This document shows positions 1 to 11,300 of a stretch of DNA of 64,000 nucleotides, one piece after another. The notes under the pieces were generated by a model. It did no database searches. It was given only the letters and a program-made list of their open reading frames with translations, and was not told the DNA's origin. Within the stretch, counting starts at the first letter, position 1; each line of letters opens with the position of its first letter. Both the position numbers and the translations under genes were made by a program. This DNA comes from Rhabditoides inermis (taxonomy: Eukaryota > Nematoda > Chromadorea > Rhabditida > Rhabditidae): positions 340,001 through 404,000 of the forward strand of contig CAWZYM010000295.1 of NCBI GenBank assembly GCA_963966185.1, given 5' to 3'.

Positions 1-770
1 AAGTGTTACGCAGAATATTTTTTTCAAAAAAAGACCGTGACAAATGGCCGCTGTCTGTGCTGATCTCATTCCCGCGTAGCCTTGGTAGATCAGCCCTTTG
101 TTCAGTTTCGCGCCTGTAGATCAGAACTGGTCGGTCTTTAGTGTCTTACCATGTATATTTTGGGTAGTCCTGATCATCAGAATCACTTGTGATGAGAAGG
201 AGGATGGAGAAGAAGATAATTGCATTTTTCACCACTCCAGGCAACGATCCGCTTGTCTGCCAGTTCGTTGGCATAGGTCTCTCTACATCTCTCTTATTTC
301 TTGATATAATGTCTTTACGTGTTGTATCCGATTTCTGAACGTCCCATCGCTGCCCTCTCAATGCTAGTGGTGTAGGTGTAGGTGTCTAGTCGCCGCTTAG
401 CTCACAATTTGTGCTATTGACAGTCGGGGTCAGTTTAAAAAAAATCAGTAACCAGTGAGATAGGCGCGGGAAAAGGCTAGTGTGGCGCGGTCTCTTGGTT
501 TTAGTTGTCCTTTAATCGATTTTCCGGTCGAATCGCGCGCTCTATCTCACGATCTGATATGGGACTAAAGGGAAGTCCAATTTTCTACTGTAACCCCGCG
601 AACTATCTCACTTGATAATCTTGTAGGTGTAGGTGTGTAGTATTGGTGGTGTCAGATATACTCAAACATGTTTACCATTGAATGTTGAGCACGGATACTA
701 TCGATGAGTAATGAAATAAGCTTTATTGAGATAATCGGATAATCACAGTAACGAGTGGAATTATGTTTCA
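1..770. other. Intergenic, no gene seen
   Basis: I see no convincing exon here. The open frames are short, have no supporting splice signals and overlap on both strands. A TTTATT at 722-727 reads AATAAA on the minus strand and sits about 45 bases past the stop codon of the next gene, so the right edge is probably its 3' UTR and polyadenylation site. Confidence 0.5.
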
Positions 771-1057
771 TCATGAAATGATGACGGGATTTTGACACTT
801 GATGAAGCGGGGATTGGTGCGTGCGATCTTTTCGAGGTATTGTTGCTGGGCCTTCTGCAGCTCCCTCAGGTACATTATAGTGGCGCAGAAGATGCACGAA
901 ACACTGAATGTTGAGATATTAATATAGTATAGTAGGTTAATAGGAGCATATATGCCTTATTAGCTCACATCAATAGCAGGTTTTCTGCGGTCGCGTGTTT
1001 CTGCCACTTTTCGGCGCACCATGCGCGTACAGAAGATACTTTGAAACTGGAAGTCAT
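771..1057 (-). CDS. Small single-pass membrane protein, copy 1 of a tandem pair
   Basis: Two exons on the minus strand, 1057-969 and 903-771, join in phase (222 nt) to give a 73-residue protein. The start codon is preceded by TTTCAG one base upstream, the usual form of a nematode trans-splice acceptor. The N-terminal third is polar and rich in Trp, His and Lys (RAWCAEKWQKHATAEN). It is followed by a hydrophobic segment at about residues 28-44 (LLLIVSCIFCATIMYL), then a charged helix rich in Gln and Lys, and a Pro/Cys-containing tail. There is no cleavable signal peptide, so a tail-in or type II membrane topology is inferred. I do not recognise the family; a small mitochondrial or ER membrane subunit is possible but unsupported. 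A second copy with the same exon structure lies at 2826-3142. Confidence 0.72.
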
Positions 1058-1064
1058 TCTGAAA
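1058..1064 (-). promoter_or_regulatory. Probable SL trans-splice acceptor
   Basis: On the minus strand this reads TTTCAG followed by A and then the ATG of the gene ending at 771. A consensus 3' splice site with no upstream exon, one base from the start codon, is typical of trans-spliced nematode genes. The same arrangement precedes the second copy (3143-3149). It could instead be a cis acceptor for an unseen 5' exon. Confidence 0.5.
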
Positions 1065-1140
1065 TAATTGTACTTTTAGTCAATTCCTTATAATAATAAT
1101 AATGATTTATCCATAAAGCATCAATCATCAAACACGCACA

Positions 1141-1301
1141 ACAACCTAGTGCCGGTTAAGAACAAAGGGTAGGTTGGCAGAGTGATGCCTGTGACAGTGA
1201 TGACTGTGATACGATCCAACTACGAGCTTTTTAACCGCAGTTGGATCTGAGTCTGTCACAGTCATCACTCTGCCCTTTGTTCGTAACCGGCACTAGGTTG
1301 T
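1141..1301. mobile_element. Hairpin MITE, 161 bp
   Basis: The left end ACAACCTAGTGCCGGTTA is mirrored by the reverse complement at the right end (1284-1301). The inverted match continues inward through AACAAAGGG, GGCAGAGTGATG and GTGACAG to a short central loop, so almost the whole unit can fold back on itself. No coding capacity. I could not define a target-site duplication, so the superfamily is open. Confidence 0.8.
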
Positions 1302-2825
1302 ATGGCCAACAAATAATCAGAGAAAATTTGTAGAGATGATATAAAAGCTGCATGAATATGAATGACAACGACCGATACAATTAGACTCGTAATATGTATT
1401 TTCCCGCCTTTTTTCCCGCCTTGCTTGAAGGAATGTTGCAATTCTTTTATGATGTAATCGTTGCTTATGGCGCCCTATTGGCAAAAGGAGACGTATCTTA
1501 TGTGAATGAGCTGAATAATTGGGTCCCAGGTAGTGAGGGTACCAAAATTTTGGTTTTCGTTTGGCTAGCCAATATTTTCTGTCATTTTCTGATAACAGCG
1601 TCTTTTCAACCAAGAAGTTTTGGCCCAGTCATGGTCAATAACAGAAAATTTTGGTTTCGGACATGAGAAGCAAAAAGTTTTGTTTCTGTTACTCATTGTA
1701 ACTTGTAACAGGCCTGTTTTGGTTGGTTTTGTCGGTCGTGAAATGAGTGGAAGAGAGGAAACAATGAGCGCAAACATCAAACCGGAAAATGACCACAAAT
1801 GAGAAATTAGAATTTACTACAAAAAATGGTTTTTGCCAAGACCGGTTGGTTTTCGATTTTTTTCTGATACCAGAAAATTTGGCTCGGTCATTTCTCTGTT
1901 TGACAAAGAATTTCTCGAATCTGTTACGATTTGAGATGGTTATTTCTCTGCCAGATTGGTTTACAAATCAGTAGCATCACTAGTCCCAGGGCCTATCACC
2001 ATTTCTATGTGAAATGCGAAGGTTTGTAAATCTGCATAAACCACATCGCATAAACCACATGCTTTTTATAGTTATACTTCACTGCGCAGTTTTGCTGCAG
2101 GGAGGGCGCAGTGAGTGATCTTGATTCATATTTTATGTGATGTTTATTTGGCAGGAGTTGTCTTGAATCCTACTCATGTATTGGCCAACTTGCACAATTG
2201 TTCCATATTGCATGGCTAGGTGAAAGACATTGTTAATAGAAGTTTTTTTTTCTCAATTATCCCTGGGGCAATGGGGGTGAGATGACAGTAGTCGAAAATG
2301 TTTTATCTAAAAAAAACAGCAAACATTCGATCGCATCAGCGATGGCGTGTACAGGGAAACCGCAAAATAGGTATTGGCGCTACACAATGCCTTACATCTG
2401 GTACGAACTGGAAGAGTAAGGTGAATTACTAACCTGTGCAGAAGAGGATCAGTTCGGATCAGATGGCTTCATCCTCTCTAACCCTTGCTGACAGCTAGCG
2501 CCAATGGATTCTGGTGCGACCGTCTGATTCGAATGATGCATTTCGGAGGCCGAGGCGAGCCATGTTTTGTGTTTGATTGTGAAGTTGTTTGAATCGATGT
2601 GAAATATCTGACTAGATTGAGCTCTTTCTAGCGAGAAGAATGGAAAACATGATTCTGGAATGATTCTGAGAATTCGGGAAGAATAAAGGTTGAGTTTGAA
2701 GATATGTCAAAGATTGATTCGACATGTTTAATAGTACTGATTTTCTACCAATAATGAGCACGGAAACTTGATGAGTTATAAAATGAAGCTTTTATTAGGA
2801 TAATCGCAGATAGACCGGGACTGTC
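1302..2825. other. Intergenic, AT-rich, no gene seen
   Basis: No exon-like stretch is convincing. Around 1580-1980 there are several related copies of a word like AGAAAATTTTGG in both orientations, suggesting an old degraded repeat. A TTTATT at 2791-2796 gives a minus-strand AATAAA about 30 bases past the stop codon of the second small membrane protein gene. Confidence 0.4.
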
Positions 2826-3142
2826 TTATTCGGGAATGATGATGGGGTTTTGACACAAGATGAAGCGGGGGTTGCTGTTTACGAAGTCCTGGAGTCGCTG
2901 TTGCTGGGCCTTCTGCAGCTCTCTCAGGTACATCATAGTGGCGCAGAAGATGAACGCAACACTGAAAAATGATCGCAATACTGGTTTATGTTTAGGAATT
3001 GTAGTGTCATTCCCGTTGAGTGATGATACAAAATTTCCCTTTACTATCAAAAAACTCACATCAATAGCATGTTCTCTGCGGTCGCGTGCTGCTGCCACTG
3101 TTCGGCGCACCACGCGCGAACAGAATATATTTTGGAGGTCAT
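2826..3142 (-). CDS. Small single-pass membrane protein, copy 2 of a tandem pair
   Basis: Exons 3142-3060 and 2961-2826 join in phase (219 nt) to encode 72 residues. The protein is clearly paralogous to the gene at 771-1057: shared blocks include RAWCAE, HATAEN, IFCAT, YLRELQKAQQQ, NPRFI and CQNP, and the intron falls at the same codon (between the two bases of an Ile codon and its last base). Hydrophobic core at about residues 26-41. The acceptor TTTCAG lies directly upstream of the start. The two copies have diverged mainly in the extreme N-terminus, the linker after the glutamine run and the last residues. Function not recognised; the conserved Trp/Cys/His pattern before the membrane segment would be the first place to look for a partner or metal site. 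Confidence 0.75.
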
Positions 3143-3149
3143 CCTGAAA
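3143..3149 (-). promoter_or_regulatory. Probable SL trans-splice acceptor
   Basis: Minus-strand TTTCAG plus one base before the ATG at 3142. Same spacing as in the paralogue at 1058-1064. Confidence 0.5.
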
Positions 3150-3730
3150 TAGTTGTGCTTCAGTATTTTTAATCAACAAATGGAAAGTGAATTGGCTGAC
3201 TGAAGAGGATAGAAACTAAAGCCATATAGATCAGATTGGCGGAGAAGTTTGGTTTGTACGCTGTGATTTCCCGCCTATTTTCCCGCATTGGGAGACACTT
3301 TCCCGCGTGCTTCAAGCCGAATAGGGATCGAGGTATAGAGGCTCCTCCTGGCATCGCTGCTGGCATTGCCAGGAATAGCCTCTACACTATGTGCCACCAC
3401 ACATATCGAGCTTCTGCAAACCTTTGTGATCAATTATGGGTCAATTATATTGTGATCAATTATGGGAGTGAGACTGTTTGTGAACGAAAATGGATTCGCA
3501 TTCGGAAAAAGAGAGAAGAAATTGGGACCAGAGTTCTATTGATATGGATGTTTCATATACTTGTGGTTTGTTGCTCCATGGCATGTTTGAAGAACTGTGT
3601 CAATAAATATTTTCAATAAATATGAGATTGTGTTTTGTGAGAGTGATCGGACTCGTTTTGAACGATGCGAATATCTTATCAGACCGTGCTTGTGACTGGG
3701 TTGGGTTGCAATTGTGTTGTCTGTTGTAGA
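3150..3730. other. Divergent intergenic region with a small hairpin
   Basis: This lies between the start of the minus-strand small membrane protein gene and the start of the plus-strand CHY gene. The only structured element I see is a short imperfect hairpin at about 3332-3388, with arms AGAGGCT..TCCTGGCA and TGCCAGGA..AGCCTCT. Just before the CHY start codon there is a TTGTAG acceptor-like site (3724-3729) that could receive a spliced leader. Confidence 0.4.
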
Positions 3731-5587
3731 ATGGATGAATCTAAGGAGAAGACGCAGAATAAGGGAGACGGAGCAGAAGGAGCAGCAGGAGCCAAGGAGA
3801 AGCACAAGAGGTGCGCATAGTTTTACTGAATGTTTTAACTTTATTGGTAATTAAAATAGAGTTTTAAAAATATTAGAAAGTACTCTAATTACACACTCGC
3901 TACTCGCTGATAAGAGGCAAAATATTCGTTTTTCGATGAAAGTGTTCATTGTCCAAATTGTTCAGTCCATGATTAGTAATCGATGATAAGATCAGGAGGG
4001 ATTCGAAATACTTTATCCACGCGCTGTTTAACCCATGAAGGTGGTCTTGGTGATGACGGTCTTGCCGCCCATGCCCATTCCGGGGCCGAAGCGACCCCCG
4101 CCTGCAATCGGACGGTAGAAGAACATTCGGATGTTGCATTTTGAATATGGGTCTGTTTGGAGATTTAGTGTGAAGTGATAGAAAGAGAATGGAGTGGAGA
4201 GAACGCGATGTCACGTCTATCAACAGCAGTCCAGTACTGTACTAGACTATAGGTATTGAGACAAAGTCATCCATTTCTCACTGTAGGATTGTGTGTGCTA
4301 TCAAATCAACCATCATGCTAACATTACATGTGGGGGTGCGGCTGATATACCAGTGGAGAGAGCTTGTGCACTCACCACGTCCCATGCCCATGCCCATGCC
4401 TCGTCCGCCGCCGTATCCGCCGCCCATCCCTCCTCCCATCCCTCCCATCATACCGCCACCGCCTGAATGCCATTCGACATGAGAAATGAATCTAGCTTTT
4501 AATGTATTACTGTTTGCATGTGAATGGCGCGATTTTCTCGATCACTATTGCGGCGACTAGAGTTTCACGGTGTCCAAGTCATCATTGTGGTAATGTAAGT
4601 GGTACTGTAGCTCGCACTCACCCATGCCTCCCATGTAGACGGGGACAGCGGAAGCAGCGCCGAGGAGAGCGAGCAGAACAGCGAACACCTTCATTCCTGG
4701 ATGGGTGGATGGAGAGCGGCGGCTGCCACCTTTATAGACCAGCATGCGCCCATTTGCCCGCGCTTTTTCGCGCCTTCCGCCATGTGGCAGCATCGAAAGG
4801 TTCCCGGTTGGGTGAATACTGCACGGTATCGCGAGGGTTTTTGTGGCGGTGACTTGCGAGAAGTCAGAGACAGCGGAGTGGTGTAATAGCGGCGACTGTT
4901 TTCAAAGATCTTCACCAAGTTAGTGATGGGCAAGATCAAGTGTTCAGGCCGCCACCCAAAGGACTCGGAGCCCAAGCACAATCGGAGAGGCGCGAGTTCC
5001 GCAAGTTCCGTCCGCGGCCGCTGCGCAAGCCCAAGGTGGAGAAGAAGGAGAAGGAGGATGGCGGGGAGAAGTCGGTGGAGCAGGAGGAGCAGAGTGGCGG
5101 AGCAGTGGCGGAGAGGAGGGAGAGGAAGCCGCGAGTGCGCGTGTGTCGCTATTGGAAGGCGGGCGACTGCCCGGCAGGCGATACCTGCAAGTTCAAGCAC
5201 CCCGGTGAGTGGATGGTGGCTAATTGATTGATTTATTCGGACTAGGTTCGTGAAAATGAAAACGTGTGTGTTTGAAATGATTTAGCGGTTTCAATCAAAA
5301 TGAGTTATTCAAACTGACTATTGTGCTGAATACGTTTCCGGTTTGCTACGGCTAGAAGTGTTTGTTACGGATCAATAATGCGAAGACATTTTTCATTTTT
5401 AGCCAAGTCGGATGCGCCGGTTCTGCCCGAAGGAGTCTCTATCGTCCAGCCGCCGACTGCCCTGCTCCCGCCCAGACCCCAACCAGTCATTCCCAAGAAG
5501 GTGGGCGGGGAGAGAGAGAGGGAGTGAAAGAGAAGGAGAGGGGAAGAGGATAGGAGGAGGAGAGGGAGAGAGAGAGAGAGGGGGGGG

Positions 5588-5618
<31 letters not shown>

Positions 5619-5619
5619 G

Positions 5620-5655
<36 letters not shown>

Positions 5656-7131
5656 GGGAGTGAAAGAGAAGGAGAGGGGAAGAGGATAGGAGGAGGAGAG
5701 GGAGAGAGAGAGGGGGGGGGAGAGAGAGAGAGAGGGAGAGAGAGAGAGACTTCAGGTGACGATTCCTGCCGCGTCAGAGGGTGGGGATGAACAGAAGAAG
5801 ATGCGCGACTCGGAGCTGCACTACTTCAAGCGCCGATTCGCAGGCTGCAAGTGAGTGTTTCTACAGAGAGACGTTTGTTCTGAGCCGGTAGCGTTCCCCA
5901 TCCACCCACTGTCACTTGTGCGATAGCAAAGCATGACGCCGTCCGTTGTCCGACATCAGAGACTTGGAACGCTTGATCAATCAATCAATCAATCAATCGG
6001 TTATCCGGAATCGTTATATCTGAATATGACAACACAATCATGATGATATGAAACATACAGTAGTGCCTAAGATACTAGATACATAGGCGAACGCCGGGGA
6101 AAGACAAGTAGGCTGACGAGATTAGTGGTGGGAAGACGATACCGGATCGATAATCATTCCTGGACCATAAGAGTACCATTCTTGACGTGTAGAGCTCCGG
6201 GTTTTTTTTCTTTGCGTTGCGTCCATGCCAATTGGTATCTCCTCGCGCCATAGTTGCTTCACATGATAGTACTTCCCGCCGCCTCACTGGTTTCGCTTGA
6301 TCATGCATAGTTTCTCTCCTTGTGTCTCTCCGTATGTATCTGATGAGAGATTAGTGGGAGCTGTTTTTTTGTTAGTGTTCTTATTGGCGGTCTTTTGCAG
6401 GCTGGTCGAAGATGGAGCGGACACTCTGATCCGCTTCAAATACGAGATACAGGATCCCGAGTTGGTCAGTCAGGTTTTATTTGCTTTTGTTTTTTCTTTC
6501 TTTTCAAAATGCAACGGATATTAATTGCTCGGCGTTTTTTGGCGCATGACTAAAGTGATTGCTGAAACGTATCCATTCCCGTAATGTAGTTACGATTGGT
6601 TACTATAGAACTATACTAGAGACTTTCGTCGTATTACTCGAATGTTATGACAAGTTGAAACATGTAACCGTCTTTAAAAAAATTGTTCAAAAACGTTGCA
6701 GCCGTTCGACGTGGCTGTGATGCAGCTGTGTTTCTCGCTCGGCCCCGCCAACCCAGTCTCCGCCCCCTCGGCCGTGCCTCTCTTTGAAGAGAACCACCGA
6801 CTGCCGCAGATTCTCACCAAGCACGCCACCGCCGCTATGAACCAGGCCATTCAGGTTGTTTGTTTGTTGTTTGTTTACATTTGTTTACTTGTTTTGTTTA
6901 GGATCACTGGAAGCAGTACGAGAGAGCGGACGCGTACGAGAACTGCGGCAAGTGGCTCGTGAGGTGGGCGGGGCTTGAATGGGCGGGAGCCAACTGGATA
7001 GGTTCAGGTGGATCGATCGCAACATTTTGAACATTTTCGTAGAAGGCCTGAAGAAGACGAAGATGGTCATGGAAGCGCAGGTGAGAGGAGAGGAGAGAGA
7101 GAAAGAGAGGGGGGGGGGGGGTAGAGGGGAA

Positions 7132-7172
<41 letters not shown>

Positions 7173-7906
7173 AGAGAGAGAGAGAGAGATGATATGGATT
7201 TCAGGCGGCTGGAATCGTACTGGTGATGCCGGATAAGGATAACACGGAGGAGGAAATGAAGGAGCAGGAGCAGGATGGAGAAGGAGAAGGAGAAGAGGAG
7301 GAGGAGGAGGAGGGCGAGGACCTGGCAGCCAATGTGTTTCTGTCCACACCGGGAGGCGATGCTCTCGCCTGTCAGCTGGCAGCTGTGCAGTTAGAGGGAG
7401 AAGCCACCGAGGTGGGTGGTCTCTTCCTCTCTCCCTCTATTTCTCTCTCTCTCTCCCTCTCTCTCCCTCTCCCTCTCCCTCTCTCTCTCACTGTCAATGG
7501 TCCCTCCCCAGGTACTGGACCCTCACCTGCCGATCGAGGTGGTTGTGGTGTGGAACAATGCGAGTGGCAACATTGCCAGCCTCGAGCCGATCAGTCTTCA
7601 CGTGTCTGTCACGGTGGGTCAAGTGGATTTTGTTAGTGACTGATGAATGGGAATGGAAATCATTAAATAGCCACTGTCTAAATGCAATCTGTTTAATAGG
7701 TGCGTATTTTTCGTGTGTTTTGAGACGATGAAAGTATATTGAGTTGCAAGATTTAAAACAAGGGAAGTGGAAAAAAATAGAATATAATGTTGGTTTGTTT
7801 TCGTGTTCTCGCTGTGGGGCGGACACGGATCACGACGTGCCGGCGAACGACAGGCCGATAGGGTGGAGGTGCCCCCGGTGCACCACGGCGGAGAGTCTCA
7901 GGTGAG

Positions 7907-7966
<60 letters not shown>

Positions 7967-8008
7967 CTTCTCTATATCTATGTATGCATGTCTGTTTGTC
8001 TATTTGTA

Positions 8009-8039
<31 letters not shown>

Positions 8040-8218
8040 ATCTAACTCTCTCTCTCTCTCCAACTCACCTTCCCTTTCAGACTGAAACCCCTTCTGGTGC
8101 ACGAGACGTCTCCCGTACTGGCTGGTCTGGATGCGAGAGGATGCAAGCCGGTCGACTGCAATCTATTGGCCAGCTCGTTGAAGTGGGAGGGAGGGAGGGA
8201 GAGAGAGAGAGGGAGAGG

Positions 8219-8249
<31 letters not shown>

Positions 8250-8292
8250 GGAGAGGGGGGAGGGAGAGAGAGGGGAGAGAGAGGGAGAGAGA

Positions 8293-8337
<45 letters not shown>

Positions 8338-11300
8338 GGAGAGAGATTCCTTTCATATTTTGAATTTAGGTTCGCGTGTCTCGCGTGCAACAAGGTGGAC
8401 GACGTGCATGTGAGTCGGCGTGTTGATATTTGATTTTGAATGTATCTACCACTGAAATTCCATTCCATTCCATTCCATTTCTTTTCGTCACGGCGGTCGG
8501 TCGGGTGCATTTCTCGCTCCACCGGCCGTCGCCGCCGCAAGTTTGGATTCCTCTGTGAGCACGACTGGGCCCGCACAGAGAAGCCCGATGGAGCAACAGG
8601 ACGTCATCAACATCGCCGTCCTCAACGCCCGCTCTCTCCGGACAGAGAGGAGACTACTGGAGATCGAAGAAGCCGTGCAGAAGGTGAAAGTGGACGTTCT
8701 CGGGTTATGCGAAGTCAAGCGCGACGCACCCGAACAACGTCTGCTGAACCGGAGCCGGTACGAGTTCTACCACAGTGGAGGAGGGAAGAAGCATGGCGTG
8801 GGTTTCCTCATTAGCCCCGCCTACGCTGACCGAGTCATCGGATTCACCGCCGTCTCGGCCCGACTGTGCTACGTCGACCTGGACATGGACAACTACACAC
8901 TGCGCGTGGTCTGCGTGTACATGCCGACCACTGCGTACACTGACGAGGAGTATGAAAGGACGCTGGAAGCCTTGGGTGATTGCACCCGCCCCGGTGCCAG
9001 GCAGGAGAGCCTCCGGGGTGGTGGAGCGGTAAGCGTTCGTCGGTCCGAATCCGGGGTTCGCTGCCGTTTCCGCGCAGTAATCCTCGGCGACATGAACGCA
9101 TCACTGGGAAGTCGGATCGTGGACTCTGAACGCTGCGCTGGACTCTATGGATACGGTACGAGGAACGGACGAGGAGACATGCTGGCTGAGTGGCTCGAGA
9201 GCAACGGATGGGCCGCCGGAAACACCTACTTCCGGAACCGAACGGGACGACTCTGGACTTGGAGATCGGCTCAAGGTACCCACTCTTGCTATGATTTCGT
9301 GTTTATGCGGAATCTGGACGGAGTACGGAGTTGCCGAGTCGTGAACCAGTTCGACTTCCGGTCCGACCACCGGATGGTCCGGATGGAGCTGCGAGTTCAC
9401 CTGCCGAAGAAGAAGCCGAAGACGAAGGGAAGATGGAGGACGAACTGGAGAGAGTATAGAAAGGAGATGGAAGAGCTGCTGTCGAGAACGCCGCTGCCGC
9501 GCTCGTCGGATGCTACGGTACACTACCGTACCCTGTGTGCGACGGTGAAGACTGCGGAATGGACTACGTCTACGATGATGCCGCGCGACCCACGTTTGTC
9601 AGCCACTACTCTGGACCTGTTCAGACAACGGAAGCTGCTGCAACGGAAGGACGACGTCAATTCCAGGATCTCTCTCACACTTCTGAACAAGGCAATTCGA
9701 GCCGCCATCGAGAAGGACCTGGAGAAACGACACATGGCACTCTATAAGAAAGGAATAGCGTCACGGAAGGCTCTGCGAGGAGAGGAGGTTTCGAGGACAC
9801 TGATGGGAAGCCTGCGAGCTGTCGACAACACGATCGCCACTCGCCCCTCTGATGTGTGCAACGTCATCTGCCTCTTCTACAACGCGCTCTTCGACACTGG
9901 CTGGCTGCCGTTTCCGCCATTTGACGTGGATGGCCCGTTGCCCGAGGAGTTCACTGCCGAGGAGATTCGTCGAGTGCTGGTGCTGATGAAGAGGAATGTC
10001 GCCCGCGGACCCGACCGGATATCGACGGAGAGCCTGCTATACGCGCCGCCGATTCTGCTGGAGTACGTTGCCGCGCTGTTCAACACCTGTCTCACTGGAG
10101 GGAGGATCGCTGACGACATGGCCGACTCCTTGGTATCGCTGCTGTACAAGAAGGGCGACCCACTCGACATCGGCAACTACAGGCCGATCTCTGTGTCTTC
10201 GACGCTGCTGAAGCTGCTGATGCGGACTGTGCTCGCTCGACTACAACCGTCATTGGAGGCGCAGCAGCCGCTGGAGCAGGCCGGCTTTCGGAGAGGATTC
10301 AGCTGCAACGACCACATTCTGGTGACGCGCGAAGTGATCTACAAGCTCTATCGCCACGGATACCACGGCTACCTTGTTTTCGTGGACTTTGCCAAGGCTT
10401 ACGACTCGATCGAACACAACGACACGTGGCTTGCGCTGAAGAGATGTGGAGTGCACCCCGCCTACATCCGACTGCTGCAGAGCATCTACAACGACGGCAA
10501 GACGAAGGTGAATGTTCGAGGGACACCGGCTGAAATCGAAGTGAAGAAAGGAGTTCGCCAAGGCTGCCCGCTATCGCCGCATTTGTTCAACTGCGTGCTC
10601 GCTGAAATCTGTGCCAAACTGGACTTCGATTTTGTTGGAGCCGGACTGGATATTGGAGGACAGAAGCTGACTCATCTGTGCTATGCTGATGACATCATCC
10701 TCTTTGCACGCTCACCTTCAGCTGCAGAAAGGATGCTGGAGGAACTGGCGGAGAAGAGCAGCGACTACGGACTGTACGTGAACAGGAAGAAGACAGTGGT
10801 GATGAGCAACGGGCCGAAGAAGAGCATCCGACTAGACGGAGGAGAAGTGGAGTACGTGGACAAATTTGTCTACCTGGGCCGTTCTCTCAGCTTCATGACT
10901 GACGACCGAGTGGAAGTGACGAGGAGAGTACAGGCTGGCTGGGGCGCTTTCTTCCGCCATGGCCAGTTCTTGATGCTGAAGAGCGCACCGATGCGATTGC
11001 GAAGGAAAGTGTTTCGGATGGCAGTTCTACCCGCGCTCACCTACGCTGCCGAGACTTGGAGTCTTCGAAGAGAAGATCTACAGAAGCTGAGGACTGTTCA
11101 AAGGAGAATGGAAAGAAAGATGCTCGGACTGACTTTACTGGACAAGGTTCCGTGCAAGGAGATACGACGGCAGACGGGATTACGAGACGTGCTGTGCGAA
11201 GCAAGGACAAAGAAGTGGAGGTTCGCCCGCCGCCTAATGACTTGCGACGACGACCGCTGGACGAGACGAGTGATCGATTGGAAGCCGCCAAATATGGGCA

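Noticed and set aside
3332..3388. Short hairpin that could be a microRNA precursor
   Set aside because: The stem is about 16 paired bases with a bulge, shorter than nematode pre-miRNAs, and there is no expression evidence.
8543..8587. Fifteen extra in-frame codons at the N-terminus of the LINE ORF
   Set aside because: The extension has no ATG (it begins with TTG); the first ATG in frame is at 8588.
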